A stretch of DNA of 64,000 nucleotides, taken from assembly GCA_016708265.1 (NCBI GenBank), contig JADJGA010000011.1, forward strand, positions 558,001 through 622,000. The letters are read 5' to 3'. The translations under genes were made by a program, and so were the position numbers. The notes under the pieces were generated by a model. The model had not been told where the DNA came from. It saw nothing but the letters and a program-made list of their open reading frames with translations, and did no database searches. This document shows positions 36,601 through 43,821 of this stretch, piece by piece (within the stretch, counting starts at the first letter, position 1; each line of letters starts with the position of its first letter). This DNA comes from Saprospiraceae bacterium. Lineage in GTDB: Bacteria > Bacteroidota > Bacteroidia > Chitinophagales > Saprospiraceae.

Positions 36601-36760
36601 TAAAGTTTATAACAGGTACGGAATGGTAGTAACAACAAAGGTTTTCTCACCTATGGAAGATGCTAAAATTGATGTTTACCATTTAAATCCCGGATCATAT
36701 CACATAACATTAAGTTATGATAACAAAATCTTAAACCGTAGTTTTCAGATTGTTAAGTAG
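33695..36760 (+). CDS. Secreted DUF4397 four-repeat surface protein with T9SS sorting domain
   Basis: The protein is 1,021 residues: signal peptide MKKTIFLIGLFFFLLSGSVF-AQ, then four DUF4397 repeats of 227-228 residues, then a C-terminal sorting domain. Each repeat begins KVQVIHNSADKAAKKVDVY and includes NDFAFRTATPFVDIPAGVPV, VFHGATDAPEVDVVE, KGYLELPTNDYVLQVKDK and VASGFLNPSANS. Repeats 2, 3 and 4 are nearly identical (681 bases apart at 34448, 35129 and 35810); repeat 1 is more diverged. The ending FNVYPNPATTWIEVEL...GSYHITLSYDNK is the type A sorting domain recognised by T9SS, so it should be exported and anchored to the cell surface. DUF4397 modules are thought to be adhesive, but that is not proven. 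Confidence 0.93.
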   Translation: MKKTIFLIGLFFFLLSGSVFAQTAKVQIIHNSADAAAKNVDIYINGKLALNDFAFRTATPFISIPAWQKVTISIAPSTSKSVAEAIASFNYTFKLNKKYVAIANGAFSGAYQPHRSLNLHIYDMGRDRATNVNNTDVLVYHGSTDAPVVDVFESGVPAGTIVDNIEYGKFRGYLELPTNDYVLQIRDKTGTSTVASFDAPLKTLGLQSQALVVVASGFLNPAKNINGPSFGLWVALPTGGSLIELPATKQTAKVQVIHNSADKAAKKVDVYVNGALALNDFAFRTATPFVDIPAGVPVKISIAPSTSTTVSDAIADFTYTLKSGGKYIIVANGIVSPQGYSPVKGFNLFVYDMAREKSMKTNNTDVMVFHGATDAPEVDVVESSVPAGTVIDDMGYGQFKGYLELPTNDYVLQVKDKTGAVTVASYDAPLKSLQLENQALTIVASGFLNPSANSNGEAFGLYVVLASGGDLIALPNSKAKVQVIHNSADKAAKKVDVYINGALALNDFAFRTATPFVDIPAGVPVKISIAPSNSSSVNDAIANFTYTLKSGGKYMIIANGIVSPSGYSPAKGFDLYVYDMAREKSIKANNTDVMVFHGSTDAPEVDVVESAVPAGTIIDDMAYGQFKGYLELPTNDYVLQVKDKTGAVTVASYDAPLKSLQLENQALTVLASGFLNPSANSDGESFGLYVALSSGGDLIALPGSKAKVQVIHNSADKAAKKVDVYVNGALALNDFAFRTATPFVDIPAGVPVKISIAPSTSTTVSDAIADFTYTLKSGGKYIIVANGIVSPQGYSPVKGFNLFVYDMARDKSMKTNNTDVMVFHGATDAPEVDVVESSVPAGTVIDDMGYGQFKGYLELPTNDYVLQVKDKTGAVTVASYDAPLKSLQLQNQALTVLASGFLNPSANSDGESFGLYVALSSGGQLIPLPKALSIVNENTNSVKFNVYPNPATTWIEVELQEAAKSNITAKVYNRYGMVVTTKVFSPMEDAKIDVYHLNPGSYHITLSYDNKILNRSFQIVK

Positions 36761-36777
36761 TAATATTGGTATTTTTG

Positions 36778-36806
36778 AAAAGGGGATTAGTCCCCTTTTC
36801 TTTTTT
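36778..36806 (+). terminator. Terminator of the DUF4397 gene
   Basis: AAAAGGGGA, loop TTAG, TCCCCTTTT, then CTTTTTT: a perfect GC-rich stem with a T run 18 bases after the stop codon. Confidence 0.85.
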
Positions 36807-36948
36807 ATAAAAGAAAAAAAATGCAACAATTGAAATGTATTGGTTTGACGACAAAAAGTTATACTATTTTACTTTCGTAGTAACGAAGACTCAAAGTAAC
36901 ACAAGGATTTTCAAGACCTATACTAAATGATTTTTCATCTTAAAAAAA

Positions 36949-36999
36949 CCATTCTACCATTCTACCGTTCTCCCCTTCTACCTTTCTACCCTCCTACCT
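36949..36999 (-). repeat. TTCTACC simple repeat at the deacetylase 3' end
   Basis: Seven or so degenerate copies of TTCTACC on the plus strand run across the stop codon of the deacetylase gene. On the minus strand they encode its last residues EGRRVER and continue beyond the stop. Confidence 0.7.
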
Positions 37000-37614
37000 T
37001 CAATTGTTTCAAACCGGAAGCCATTTTTCTTTAAGTCTCTCAGAATGACCGGAAGTGCAAACAGAACTTTTTCTTTAGCTTTAATGCTATCGTGGAATAC
37101 TATTATTGACCCGGGTTTTGTATTTTTCAACACATTTTCCACACATTTTTCTTTTGAAATATCAGGATCAAAATCTCCTGACAGTACATCCCACATTACA
37201 ATTTTGTATGCCGATCTCAGGTATTTGATCTGCGAAGGCATAATTTTTCCATATGGAGGCCTGAACAAAACAGACCTGATTAATTTGTCAGCTTTTTCAA
37301 TATTTTCAAAATAAATATGGTTTTGTGCTTTCCCGCCATTTTTATGGTCGTAACTGTGATTGCCGACAGCATGTTCACTGTTGATCATGGAATCAAAGAC
37401 ATCTGGATTCTTTTCAACATTTTTCCGAGACAAAAGAAGGTTGCCTTCGCGCTATATTCCGATAAAATATCGAGTATCTGAGGAGTTACTTCAGGTATCG
37501 GACCATCATCAAATGTCAGAAATACAGTTTTATCCCTTACATGTATTTTTGATATCAGAGAGGGGAAAATGTTCTGATTATACGCGGGTATTTAACTACA
37601 TAAGGGAATTTCAT
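36978..37614 (-). CDS. Polysaccharide deacetylase (NodB domain), frame broken
   Basis: A CE4-family enzyme that removes acetyl groups from N-acetylglucosamine in peptidoglycan or another polysaccharide. The motifs are split over frames: TVFLTFDDGP (catalytic Asp, first metal ligand) in the 5' part, GNHSYDH (metal-binding His pair) and RPPYGKI in the main frame, and IIVFHDS near the end. Two breaks are needed: one T in the run at 37420-37424, and one base in the GGGGAAAA run at 37562-37569. Together they give a start at 37614 (MKFPYVVKYPRIIRTF), four bases after the CDF gene, so they form an operon. The restored length is about 212 residues. Confidence 0.85.
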
Positions 37615-37618
37615 GCTT

Positions 37619-38545
37619 TCAAAGCTTGGATTTTTCTATATTGCTGGTTTCAATATAGATATATCTGAATGAATTATTTTTTTTACTCAATTTATCCTTG
37701 ATTTCAATTGTCAGTTGTTCAACTTCTGTAGTTTTCAGATTATCTTTAAAATTTACTTCCATTGTTATCAGGATCTCAGTCGGTCCCAGATGCATAGTCC
37801 TGATATTTCCAAAGTTATCAACTTCTTTGTAGGAATTAAGTATTTCAACTATCAGCGCCATATCTTCATCAGTGATGGATTCACCTATAAGTAGGTTTTT
37901 CGTTTCAGTTGCCATGAAGTAAGCCACGTAAATCAGCAAAATACCGATCATTATTGATGCCAGTGCATCATAAAAAGGGTCGTGCAGAATAAAAGAAAGA
38001 GTAACTCCGGCTAAAGCAATACCATTGCCTATCACAGCAGCAGTTTCTTCAAAAATAACTGCCACTGTAGGAGAGTCCTTACTTTTTTTCAGCGATGATC
38101 TCATTCCAACCGGATTTGTTTTTCGGAACTGTCTGATTCCAATGTACAAACTTGTACCTTCGAAGATCATTGCAAACATCAATACTCCATAGTTCCACAG
38201 TATATGTGAATGGTCCATATCCATCGAAGGACTGGTGAGCCTGTGAATACCTTCATATATAGCAAAACCTCCACCTACGGAGAATACCAGAATTGATACT
38301 ACGAAACTCCAGAAATATGCTTCCATACCATATCCGAAGGGGTGCAGTTTTGTAGGTTTTTTGCGACTGCGTTTAATGCCCAGCAGGAGCAACAGTCCAT
38401 TAAGGATATCAATCATGGAATGTATACCTTCCGAGAACATAGCCGAGCTACCAGTAAAAGCTGCCGCTATAAACTTTGAAACCGCTATCAGAATATTAGC
38501 AACAATAGCTGCTAAAATGGCAATATTTGATCCTCCTGCTGACAT
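37619..38545 (-). CDS. Cation diffusion facilitator (metal efflux) transporter
   Basis: At 308 residues it is a typical CDF protein that exports divalent metals (zinc, cobalt, iron, manganese) against protons. Helix 2 has FSEGIHSMIDILNGLLLL, with the His-Asp metal site, and helix 5 has AVIGNGIALAGVTL followed by DALASIMIGILLIYVA with the second site. The C-terminal cytoplasmic domain (MHLGPTEILITMEVNFKDN) is the zinc-sensing dimerisation part. The SRKKPTKLHPFGYGMEAYFW loop is also family-like. It is first in a two-gene unit with the deacetylase, which is probably a chance linkage. Metal specificity is not predictable. Confidence 0.92.
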   Translation of the reverse strand: MSAGGSNIAILAAIVANILIAVSKFIAAAFTGSSAMFSEGIHSMIDILNGLLLLLGIKRSRKKPTKLHPFGYGMEAYFWSFVVSILVFSVGGGFAIYEGIHRLTSPSMDMDHSHILWNYGVLMFAMIFEGTSLYIGIRQFRKTNPVGMRSSLKKSKDSPTVAVIFEETAAVIGNGIALAGVTLSFILHDPFYDALASIMIGILLIYVAYFMATETKNLLIGESITDEDMALIVEILNSYKEVDNFGNIRTMHLGPTEILITMEVNFKDNLKTTEVEQLTIEIKDKLSKKNNSFRYIYIETSNIEKSKL

Positions 38546-38560
38546 ATTTTTTTATATTGG

Positions 38561-38568
38561 CAAAAGTA
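38561..38568 (-). promoter_or_regulatory. -7 promoter element of the CDF operon
   Basis: The minus strand reads TACTTTTG, matching TAnnTTTG, 16 bases before the start codon. Confidence 0.55.
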
Positions 38569-38707
38569 GGGATTTAAAGACAATTCAAGCGAAAAAAAAT
38601 TTGAAATTTAAAATATGGCAAGTTGAATAAATAGAAGTTCAGAAAAATTAAGTTAGCAATTCAATAATAAGTATAAAGTTTAATAACTCAGAAAATTGAG
38701 GTTGAAA

Positions 38708-38742
38708 TAAAAAAAGCTGCCCTAAAAAGGACAGCTTTTTTT
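38708..38742 (-). terminator. Terminator of tRNA-Gln
   Basis: On the minus strand AAAAAAAGCTGTCC, loop TTTTTA, GGGCAGCTTTTT; stem with one mismatch and a T run, directly after the tRNA. Confidence 0.75.
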
Positions 38743-38743
38743 G

Positions 38744-38814
38744 TTGTCTCACAAGGATTCGAACCTTGACTGACAGAACCAAAATCTGAAGTGCTACCGT
38801 TACACCATGAGACA
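38744..38814 (-). tRNA. tRNA-Gln (anticodon UUG)
   Basis: The minus strand shows TGTCTCA pairing with TGAGACA, the D-arm TGGTGTAACGGTAGCA, an anticodon arm around TTTTGGT (anticodon TTG), and the T-arm AAGGTTCGAATCCTT. It is 71 bases including the discriminator base and does not encode CCA. Confidence 0.95.
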
Positions 38815-38837
38815 TCATACATGATTTTAACGGGGGG

Positions 38838-38845
38838 CAAAGATA
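38838..38845 (-). promoter_or_regulatory. -7 promoter element of tRNA-Gln
   Basis: The minus strand reads TATCTTTG, matching TAnnTTTG, 24 bases before the tRNA. Confidence 0.6.
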
Positions 38846-38858
38846 AGATTATTTTTTT

Positions 38859-39998
38859 TTATTGCAAAATAATTTGATATTTTCTCAAAAAAGTATCATA
38901 ATTATTTTTATCTATTAATTCTGTTTTAGCATCATAAGCTCTTTCAAATTCTTTATCAACTTTTATTCTTTTGCCAGCCCATTTAAACTCATAAGCAGTG
39001 ATTTTACCCGCATCTTCCTCAATATAATCTATTTCTCGTTGTGTAGTAGTTCGCCAAAAATAGGAATGGATGAGTTTCCCATCGTAAATGTTTGTTTTAT
39101 ATCGTTCGCTGATAAGAAAATTTTCCCATAATTGACCTATATCATTTCTAAGTCCCAAAGGATGAAGATTGCCAATAACTATATTTCGGATACCGTTGTC
39201 ATAAAAATATATTTTTTGATTAGATTTGATTTCATTTCTCAAATTCCGGCTGAAAGCAGGTAACTTAAAAATAACATAAGCTTTGCACAATAGATCTATA
39301 TAAGAGCTTATTGTATTTTTATCTGCACCTAAGAGTTGAGCTAATTCATTATAACTGACTTCTGAACCGACTTGAAACGCTAAAGCTCTCAATAATTTAT
39401 CTAATAATTCAGGTCGTTTTAGATTATTTAATGCCAGAATGTCTTTGTACAAATAACTGGATGTCAATGATTTTAATATTTCTTCCTGATCACTTTCTTG
39501 ATTGAGTACTTCAGGGTACATACCATAAACCAATCTTAAATCCAATTGCTTTTGAGCTGTCAGATAACCATGTTTATTGACATATTCAGCCCAACTGATA
39601 GGCAATAATGTAAATTCCCATTTCCTTCCAGTCAAATGTTCATTTATTTTTTGATTTAACTCAAAGGAAGACGACCCCGTTACGAGTACTTTAATAGTTT
39701 TAATCTTATCATAAATTATTTTTAATACATCTCCAATATTTGGTATTTTTTGGGCTTCATCTACAAATAAAAACTTATAATCACCAACTAAGTTTTTTAA
39801 TTTTTCTGTATTAAAACTATCGAATAATAACCTGTCAGCCATGTCGTCGCCATTGATTTCGAGATAATTATGACCACTCAAAATTTCCTCAATCAATGTA
39901 GTTTTACCGACTTGTCGTGGTCCTGTAACCATGATGATTTTTCTATCCTCAAGCCTATCGTTAATATTTGTTTTAATTGTCCTCTGATACATAAACAT
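38859..39998 (-). CDS. AAA+ ATPase with DUF4143 domain
   Basis: The protein is 379 residues. The N-terminal AAA_14 domain has the Walker A motif TGPRQVGKTTLIEEI and Walker B KFLFVDEAQKI, followed by VLVTGSSSFELNQKI. A winged-helix part (YNELAQLLGADKNTISSYI) leads to the C-terminal DUF4143 domain, whose FWRTTTQREIDYIEEDAG...YEFKW reads like a PD-(D/E)XK nuclease core. These are abundant accessory ATPases of unknown job, often suspected in defence or toxin-antitoxin-like roles. It is a single gene, with two matching operator-like palindromes upstream of its promoter. Confidence 0.92.
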   Translation of the reverse strand: MFMYQRTIKTNINDRLEDRKIIMVTGPRQVGKTTLIEEILSGHNYLEINGDDMADRLLFDSFNTEKLKNLVGDYKFLFVDEAQKIPNIGDVLKIIYDKIKTIKVLVTGSSSFELNQKINEHLTGRKWEFTLLPISWAEYVNKHGYLTAQKQLDLRLVYGMYPEVLNQESDQEEILKSLTSSYLYKDILALNNLKRPELLDKLLRALAFQVGSEVSYNELAQLLGADKNTISSYIDLLCKAYVIFKLPAFSRNLRNEIKSNQKIYFYDNGIRNIVIGNLHPLGLRNDIGQLWENFLISERYKTNIYDGKLIHSYFWRTTTQREIDYIEEDAGKITAYEFKWAGKRIKVDKEFERAYDAKTELIDKNNYDTFLRKYQIILQ

Positions 39999-40010
39999 CT
40001 ATAATTGAGA

Positions 40011-40018
40011 CAAAGGTA
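40011..40018 (-). promoter_or_regulatory. -7 promoter element of the DUF4143 ATPase gene
   Basis: The minus strand reads TACCTTTG, matching TAnnTTTG, 13 bases before the start codon, so the leader is very short. Confidence 0.6.
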
Positions 40019-40048
40019 AATTAAATAATTGAAATAATATACATTTCA

Positions 40049-40121
40049 GTGAATAAACTCACCAAAACACATTTAAAATGGTGAATAAACTCACATATTT
40101 ACATGTTATTTGGTGAGTTTG
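40049..40121. promoter_or_regulatory. Paired GTGA-N6-TCAC palindromes, likely operator
   Basis: GTGAATAAACTCAC occurs at 40049-40062 and again at 40081-40094, 32 bases apart (three helical turns). An inverted half, TTTGGTGAGTTT (40110-40121), matches AAACTCACCAAA at 40056-40067. Each site is a palindrome with six bases between GTGA and TCAC. They begin 31 bases upstream of the ATPase's -7 element, the expected place for regulator sites. What binds them is unknown; it may be the ATPase's winged helix. Confidence 0.55.
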
Positions 40122-40384
40122 GCAGCGATTGATGATCTTTTGCATTACTTTGTTGTTTTTTAGAATCTTTTTCATATTTTTAACCTGTTCGTCAGATGAA
40201 GGGCAGCTTAAAATACTTTTTAAACTTTGCAAGTTTATAAGGAGCTCATTGAGTGAAAAAATTTTATGAATTTTTCAGGTTAAATTAGACAACATCTAAA
40301 TTATTTCATTTATTAATGAACAAAAACTGAATGAGTCTGTTTGCTTTAAAACCGTTTTATTAAAATTAATCAATTAAAATAATT
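40122..40384. other. Intergenic region between the ATPase and slyD-like genes
   Basis: No gene is evident. It contains AAACTTTGCAAGTTTATAA at about 40222-40240, a half copy of the 38-bp palindrome at 11977, and it should also carry the promoter of the gene at 40385. Confidence 0.5.
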
Positions 40385-40894
40385 ATGAAAATAGAAAATA
40401 ACAAAGTAGTGACAGTTTATTATCAGGCTTTTGATAACAAAACAGGAGTAATGCTCGAGAGTAATTTTAATTCGGATCCTCTTGAGTTTATATTCGGAAG
40501 GAGTCATGTTATAGCAGGAATTGAAAGTGGGATTGAAGGTATGAGCGTTGGTGAATCAAGGGAATTTGTGGTGGAATCTTCGAATGCGTATGGTGATTAT
40601 AAGGAAGAATCTATCAAGGAATTTCCGATTGACCAATTTGAAGACCTTGAATTAAGGAACGGAATGACACTTATGAGTATTGATGACAACAATAAAAAGG
40701 TATATGTAAAAGTAGCCGGATTTGATTCGGAGAAAGTAAAGATCGACTACAATCATCCTTTGTCCGGCAAGGATCTCAGGTTTAAGGTTGAATTGATAAA
40801 TATTAGGGAGGCTATGGAAGAAGAACTAGAATCAGGAGAGGTATACAGCGAAGACCACGGATGTGGCTGTGGGACAGGGTGCGGATGCCACTGA
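40385..40894 (+). CDS. SlyD-type FKBP peptidyl-prolyl isomerase
   Basis: FKBP/SlyD enzymes catalyse proline cis-trans isomerisation in the cytoplasm and help fold proteins. The FKBP part is seen in LEFIFGRSHVIAGIESGIEG and MSVGESREFVVESSNAYGDY; the inserted-in-flap domain follows around 75-125 (LRNGMTLMSIDDNN, NHPLSGKDLRFKVELINI). The C-terminal tail HGCGCGTGCGCH is rich in Cys and His, as in metal-binding SlyD, which delivers nickel to hydrogenase. The protein is 169 residues, complete and intact. A strong terminator follows. Confidence 0.92.
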   Translation: MKIENNKVVTVYYQAFDNKTGVMLESNFNSDPLEFIFGRSHVIAGIESGIEGMSVGESREFVVESSNAYGDYKEESIKEFPIDQFEDLELRNGMTLMSIDDNNKKVYVKVAGFDSEKVKIDYNHPLSGKDLRFKVELINIREAMEEELESGEVYSEDHGCGCGTGCGCH

Positions 40895-40933
40895 TAAAAT
40901 TTGCAGAGATGATTACTTAGTTGTCGATCATGT

Positions 40934-40972
40934 AAAAAAAAAGACCTGTTGAAACTCAGCAGGTCTTTTTTT
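40934..40972. terminator. Bidirectional terminator after the slyD-like gene
   Basis: AAAAAAAGACCTG, an 11-base loop, CAGGTCTTTTTTT: a 6-bp GC-containing stem with A and T runs on both sides. It serves both the slyD-like gene and the convergent coiled-coil gene. Confidence 0.85.
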
Positions 40973-40982
40973 ATGATTACAA

Positions 40983-42317
40983 TTATTCTTCTTCGAATTT
41001 CTTTTTGACATCCTCAATTTTGTCCTTTACTTTATCTAGGATACTTTCTGCAAAATCTGCAGCCTGTTCAACGACATTTTCAATAATATCTTCGGCTTTT
41101 TCAACTATTTCTTCAATATCATCTTTAATTGAGCTGTCGTTATCTTTAATTTTTTCAGTTGCCTTTAAAATCTCAGACTCGTTTTCTTTCAAAAAATCAG
41201 AACTGACTTTGACTTTTTCTTTCATTGTTTCTTCGGCATCTTTTTTTGCCCTTTCATATTTCATTCTTTCTCCTTCCTTTTTCTTTTCCATTTCAACTCT
41301 TGATTCGAGCATGGATTTTGTTTCATACATATCTTTCAGTTTTTCAGCTTTGGAATCAATTCTGTCCTGAATCATCATGAGTCTTGCTTTCCTGAGTTCT
41401 GATTCTAACTGCCCCATGCTTGTGTCGATTCCATGCTGATGACTGTTCATATCTTCTTTGTCTCTATTGATGGATTCTTCCATTTTTCCGATGGCTCCCA
41501 TTAAGCCTTCAAGTCTTTTTTCTGTTCGTGCCAGAGGGCTTTTCTCTTTGCTGACTTCACCAAATCTTTTCTCTTTAATAATCTTGAATGTTTTATCTAT
41601 TCTGTTCCAGAGTTTCCTCCGGTGGTCTTTTGAAAGTTCTGCATCTCTGAAATCATTTTGAATATCTTTCATTTCACGGAAGAGAGGTTGAAGACCAAGT
41701 CCTTTATTGAGTTTTTTGTCAATATCATCGAGGATATCATTAAAATTCTTAAAGAGGACTTCGGAGTTTTCTCTTATTTCATTATCTGCTTTATTTTTCA
41801 GATTTTTCAGGTCATTGAAAAGTTCATCTGTTCTTCTTTTCAAACTTTCAACATGATTTCTGAACAGGTTTTTTTCTCTGACATGATTTTGAACTTTATC
41901 CCAGAACATCCTTAGTTCATCCCATTTTTCTGTGCTGAATTCAGTTAATTCTGCAATATGATCCTTCATATTTTCAAGTTCATCCCTGTACAGGTCGTAC
42001 AACTTTTTAGAAAGAACTACAAAATGCCATTCGGTTTTTGCCCGGCTTATCAGTTCAGGTTTTTCTACCAGGATTCCTTCAGGTAATATATCTTCAGAAG
42101 CGGTTAGTGAGGTTTCATGTGTCTGAAATACAGAAGGAAATTCCACTTCTCTGTCAAATCTCCATTCATTCAGCATTAGGTTATAAAAATCTTCTGTAGC
42201 AACATCTTCAGTAAAAATATAGCTTTTGACTTTATTCTCATTTTCTAATAGTTCTATGGCTACCAGTACTTTTAAATCTTTCTCTGTTTTACCCCAAAGG
42301 ATCAGTTTTGTTTTCAT
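40983..42317 (-). CDS. Long coiled-coil protein of unknown function
   Basis: The protein is 444 residues without a signal peptide or membrane helix. An N-terminal domain of about 110 residues (MKTKLILWGKTEKDLKVLVA) seems globular. About 300 residues of heptad-rich, Lys/Glu-rich coiled coil follow (for example LKRRTDELFNDLKNLKNKAD and ILDKVKDKIEDVKKKFEEE). I recognise the N-terminal pattern as a conserved Bacteroidota protein without a name. Its length and charge suggest a structural or DNA/chromosome-associated cytoplasmic role, but nothing specific can be said. It runs alone, convergent with the slyD-like gene. Confidence 0.7.
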   Translation of the reverse strand: MKTKLILWGKTEKDLKVLVAIELLENENKVKSYIFTEDVATEDFYNLMLNEWRFDREVEFPSVFQTHETSLTASEDILPEGILVEKPELISRAKTEWHFVVLSKKLYDLYRDELENMKDHIAELTEFSTEKWDELRMFWDKVQNHVREKNLFRNHVESLKRRTDELFNDLKNLKNKADNEIRENSEVLFKNFNDILDDIDKKLNKGLGLQPLFREMKDIQNDFRDAELSKDHRRKLWNRIDKTFKIIKEKRFGEVSKEKSPLARTEKRLEGLMGAIGKMEESINRDKEDMNSHQHGIDTSMGQLESELRKARLMMIQDRIDSKAEKLKDMYETKSMLESRVEMEKKKEGERMKYERAKKDAEETMKEKVKVSSDFLKENESEILKATEKIKDNDSSIKDDIEEIVEKAEDIIENVVEQAADFAESILDKVKDKIEDVKKKFEEE

Positions 42318-42508
42318 GTATCTAATATTTTAAAGCAATTGAATTAATCAGATTAATTCCGTACCAAATCGATGTAATTTATTTAATGTTGTATCATAAA
42401 TTGTACCAAAAATTAAATAATTAATGTTTTCAGTTTTTTTCAGTGATTTATTTTTAAATTTATTAAAGAACTTTTTAAAATTGTTATTTAAACTCCTATC
42501 CTCCTCAG

Positions 42509-42596
42509 CGGAGAGACAGGGATTCGAACCCTGGGTCCCGCAAAGCAGGACAACGGTTTTCGAGACCGCCCCGATCGGCCGCTCTGGCACCTCTCC
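42509..42596 (-). tRNA. tRNA-Ser (anticodon CGA)
   Basis: An 88-base class II tRNA with a long variable arm (TTGTCCTGCTTTGCGGGACCC). The acceptor is GGAGAGG pairing with CTCTCC, the discriminator base is G as in serine tRNAs, and the anticodon loop CTCGAAA gives CGA. The T-arm is AGGGTTCGAATCCCT. CCA is not encoded. Confidence 0.94.
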
Positions 42597-42606
42597 AAAA
42601 TTTTCG

Positions 42607-42614
42607 CAAAAGTA
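42607..42614 (-). promoter_or_regulatory. -7 promoter element of tRNA-Ser
   Basis: The minus strand reads TACTTTTG, matching TAnnTTTG, 11 bases before the tRNA. Confidence 0.6.
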
Positions 42615-42768
42615 AAGAATATTTATTAAATTTTATTCTAATTTTCAGGAAAGATATATTTCAATTGTATTATTACAATTTTTTTGCTGATTTTTGTGAA
42701 ATACCACAATGATTTGCTTACAGTAATGAAAGTGTCAGTATTAAGCCTAAAAAGTTCAGTTTATAGTT

Positions 42769-43770
42769 TTATAATCCTGCCTTAGCGCTGATCTCAAGCA
42801 TTTTATCTATACATTTTCTTCCTTCAGAAATTATATGTGGCTCAAGAGTGACTTCTGGTAATTCGTATTTCAATGCAAGATAAACTTTTTCAAGTGTATT
42901 CATTTTCATAAAAGGACATTCATTGCATGCACATTGTGTTGAAGGAGGAGCCGGGTAAATATTTTTACCTGGAGCTTCTTTTTGCATTTTATATAGTATT
43001 CCCGGTTCAGTTGCAACTATAAAATCAGACTTGGGTGATTTTTTCACATAATTAAGCAATTGTGTAGTTGAGCCTATGAAATCAGCTATTTCGAGCACAT
43101 GAGGTTCGCATTCCGGATGAGCAATGAATTCTGCTCCCGGATGATCTTTTAAAGATTCCATGATTTTTTCCCATGAAAACATTTCATGAACCTGGCAGAC
43201 GCCATGCCATAACACCATTTTTCTTCCTGTCTTTTTCATAAGGTAAGCTCCGAGGTTTCTGTCGGGTGCAAAAATAATTCCCTTATCCTCCGGAATACTA
43301 TTTATAATGTGTTCGGCATTGGATGAGGTGCAGCATATATCAGTCAGGGTTTTAAGTTCTGCACTGCTGTTGACATATGAGACAACAACATGATCGGGGT
43401 ATTTCATTTTAAATAAACTGAAAATATCGGCAGGAGCGGAATTTGCGAGGGAGCAGCCTGCATTCAGGTCAGGTAGCAAAACTTTTTTGTTAGGGCTAAG
43501 CATCTTAGCTGTTTCAGCCATAAAATGGACTCCGCAGAACATTATAATATCAGCATCGGTTGCAGCAGCCTGCTGGGATAAACCAAGACTATCCCCAATA
43601 TAATCGGCAATATCCTGAATAGCGGGTATCTGGTAGTAATGAGCCAGGATAACAGCATTTTTTTCTTTCTTAAGTTTTTTGATCTCTTCAAAGAGATTTA
43701 AATCTTTTTCAACAGGAATGTTGAGAAAACCATTTTTTACAAGGTTGTTTTTAGCGTCTTCAAGCATCAT
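42769..43770 (-). CDS. nadA: Quinolinate synthase A
   Basis: NadA condenses iminoaspartate and dihydroxyacetone phosphate to quinolinate, using a [4Fe-4S] cluster. It is 333 residues. Family features: ILAHYYQIPAIQDIADYIGD with the substrate-binding region, FCGVHFMAETAKML, DLNAGCSLA (first cluster Cys), TDICCTSSNA, HGVCQVHE, HPECEPHV and TQCACNECPFMKMN, which holds the last cluster Cys. The start codon is the first of two adjacent ATGs. NadB and NadC are not nearby; nadD is at 8637. The cytoplasmic enzyme is oxygen-sensitive in many bacteria. Confidence 0.95.
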   Translation of the reverse strand: MMLEDAKNNLVKNGFLNIPVEKDLNLFEEIKKLKKEKNAVILAHYYQIPAIQDIADYIGDSLGLSQQAAATDADIIMFCGVHFMAETAKMLSPNKKVLLPDLNAGCSLANSAPADIFSLFKMKYPDHVVVSYVNSSAELKTLTDICCTSSNAEHIINSIPEDKGIIFAPDRNLGAYLMKKTGRKMVLWHGVCQVHEMFSWEKIMESLKDHPGAEFIAHPECEPHVLEIADFIGSTTQLLNYVKKSPKSDFIVATEPGILYKMQKEAPGKNIYPAPPSTQCACNECPFMKMNTLEKVYLALKYELPEVTLEPHIISEGRKCIDKMLEISAKAGL

Positions 43771-43821
43771 TATTTTTTATTTGAGATACGAATAAACAGG
43801 AAAATTCTATTTTAACAATAT

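Noticed and set aside
40983..42317. Plus-strand serine-rich frames opposite the coiled-coil gene
   Set aside because: They are the antisense of Glu/Lys codons and have no independent support.
42348..42590. An 80-residue minus-strand frame across tRNA-Ser
   Set aside because: It overlaps a complete tRNA and contains translated tRNA sequence.
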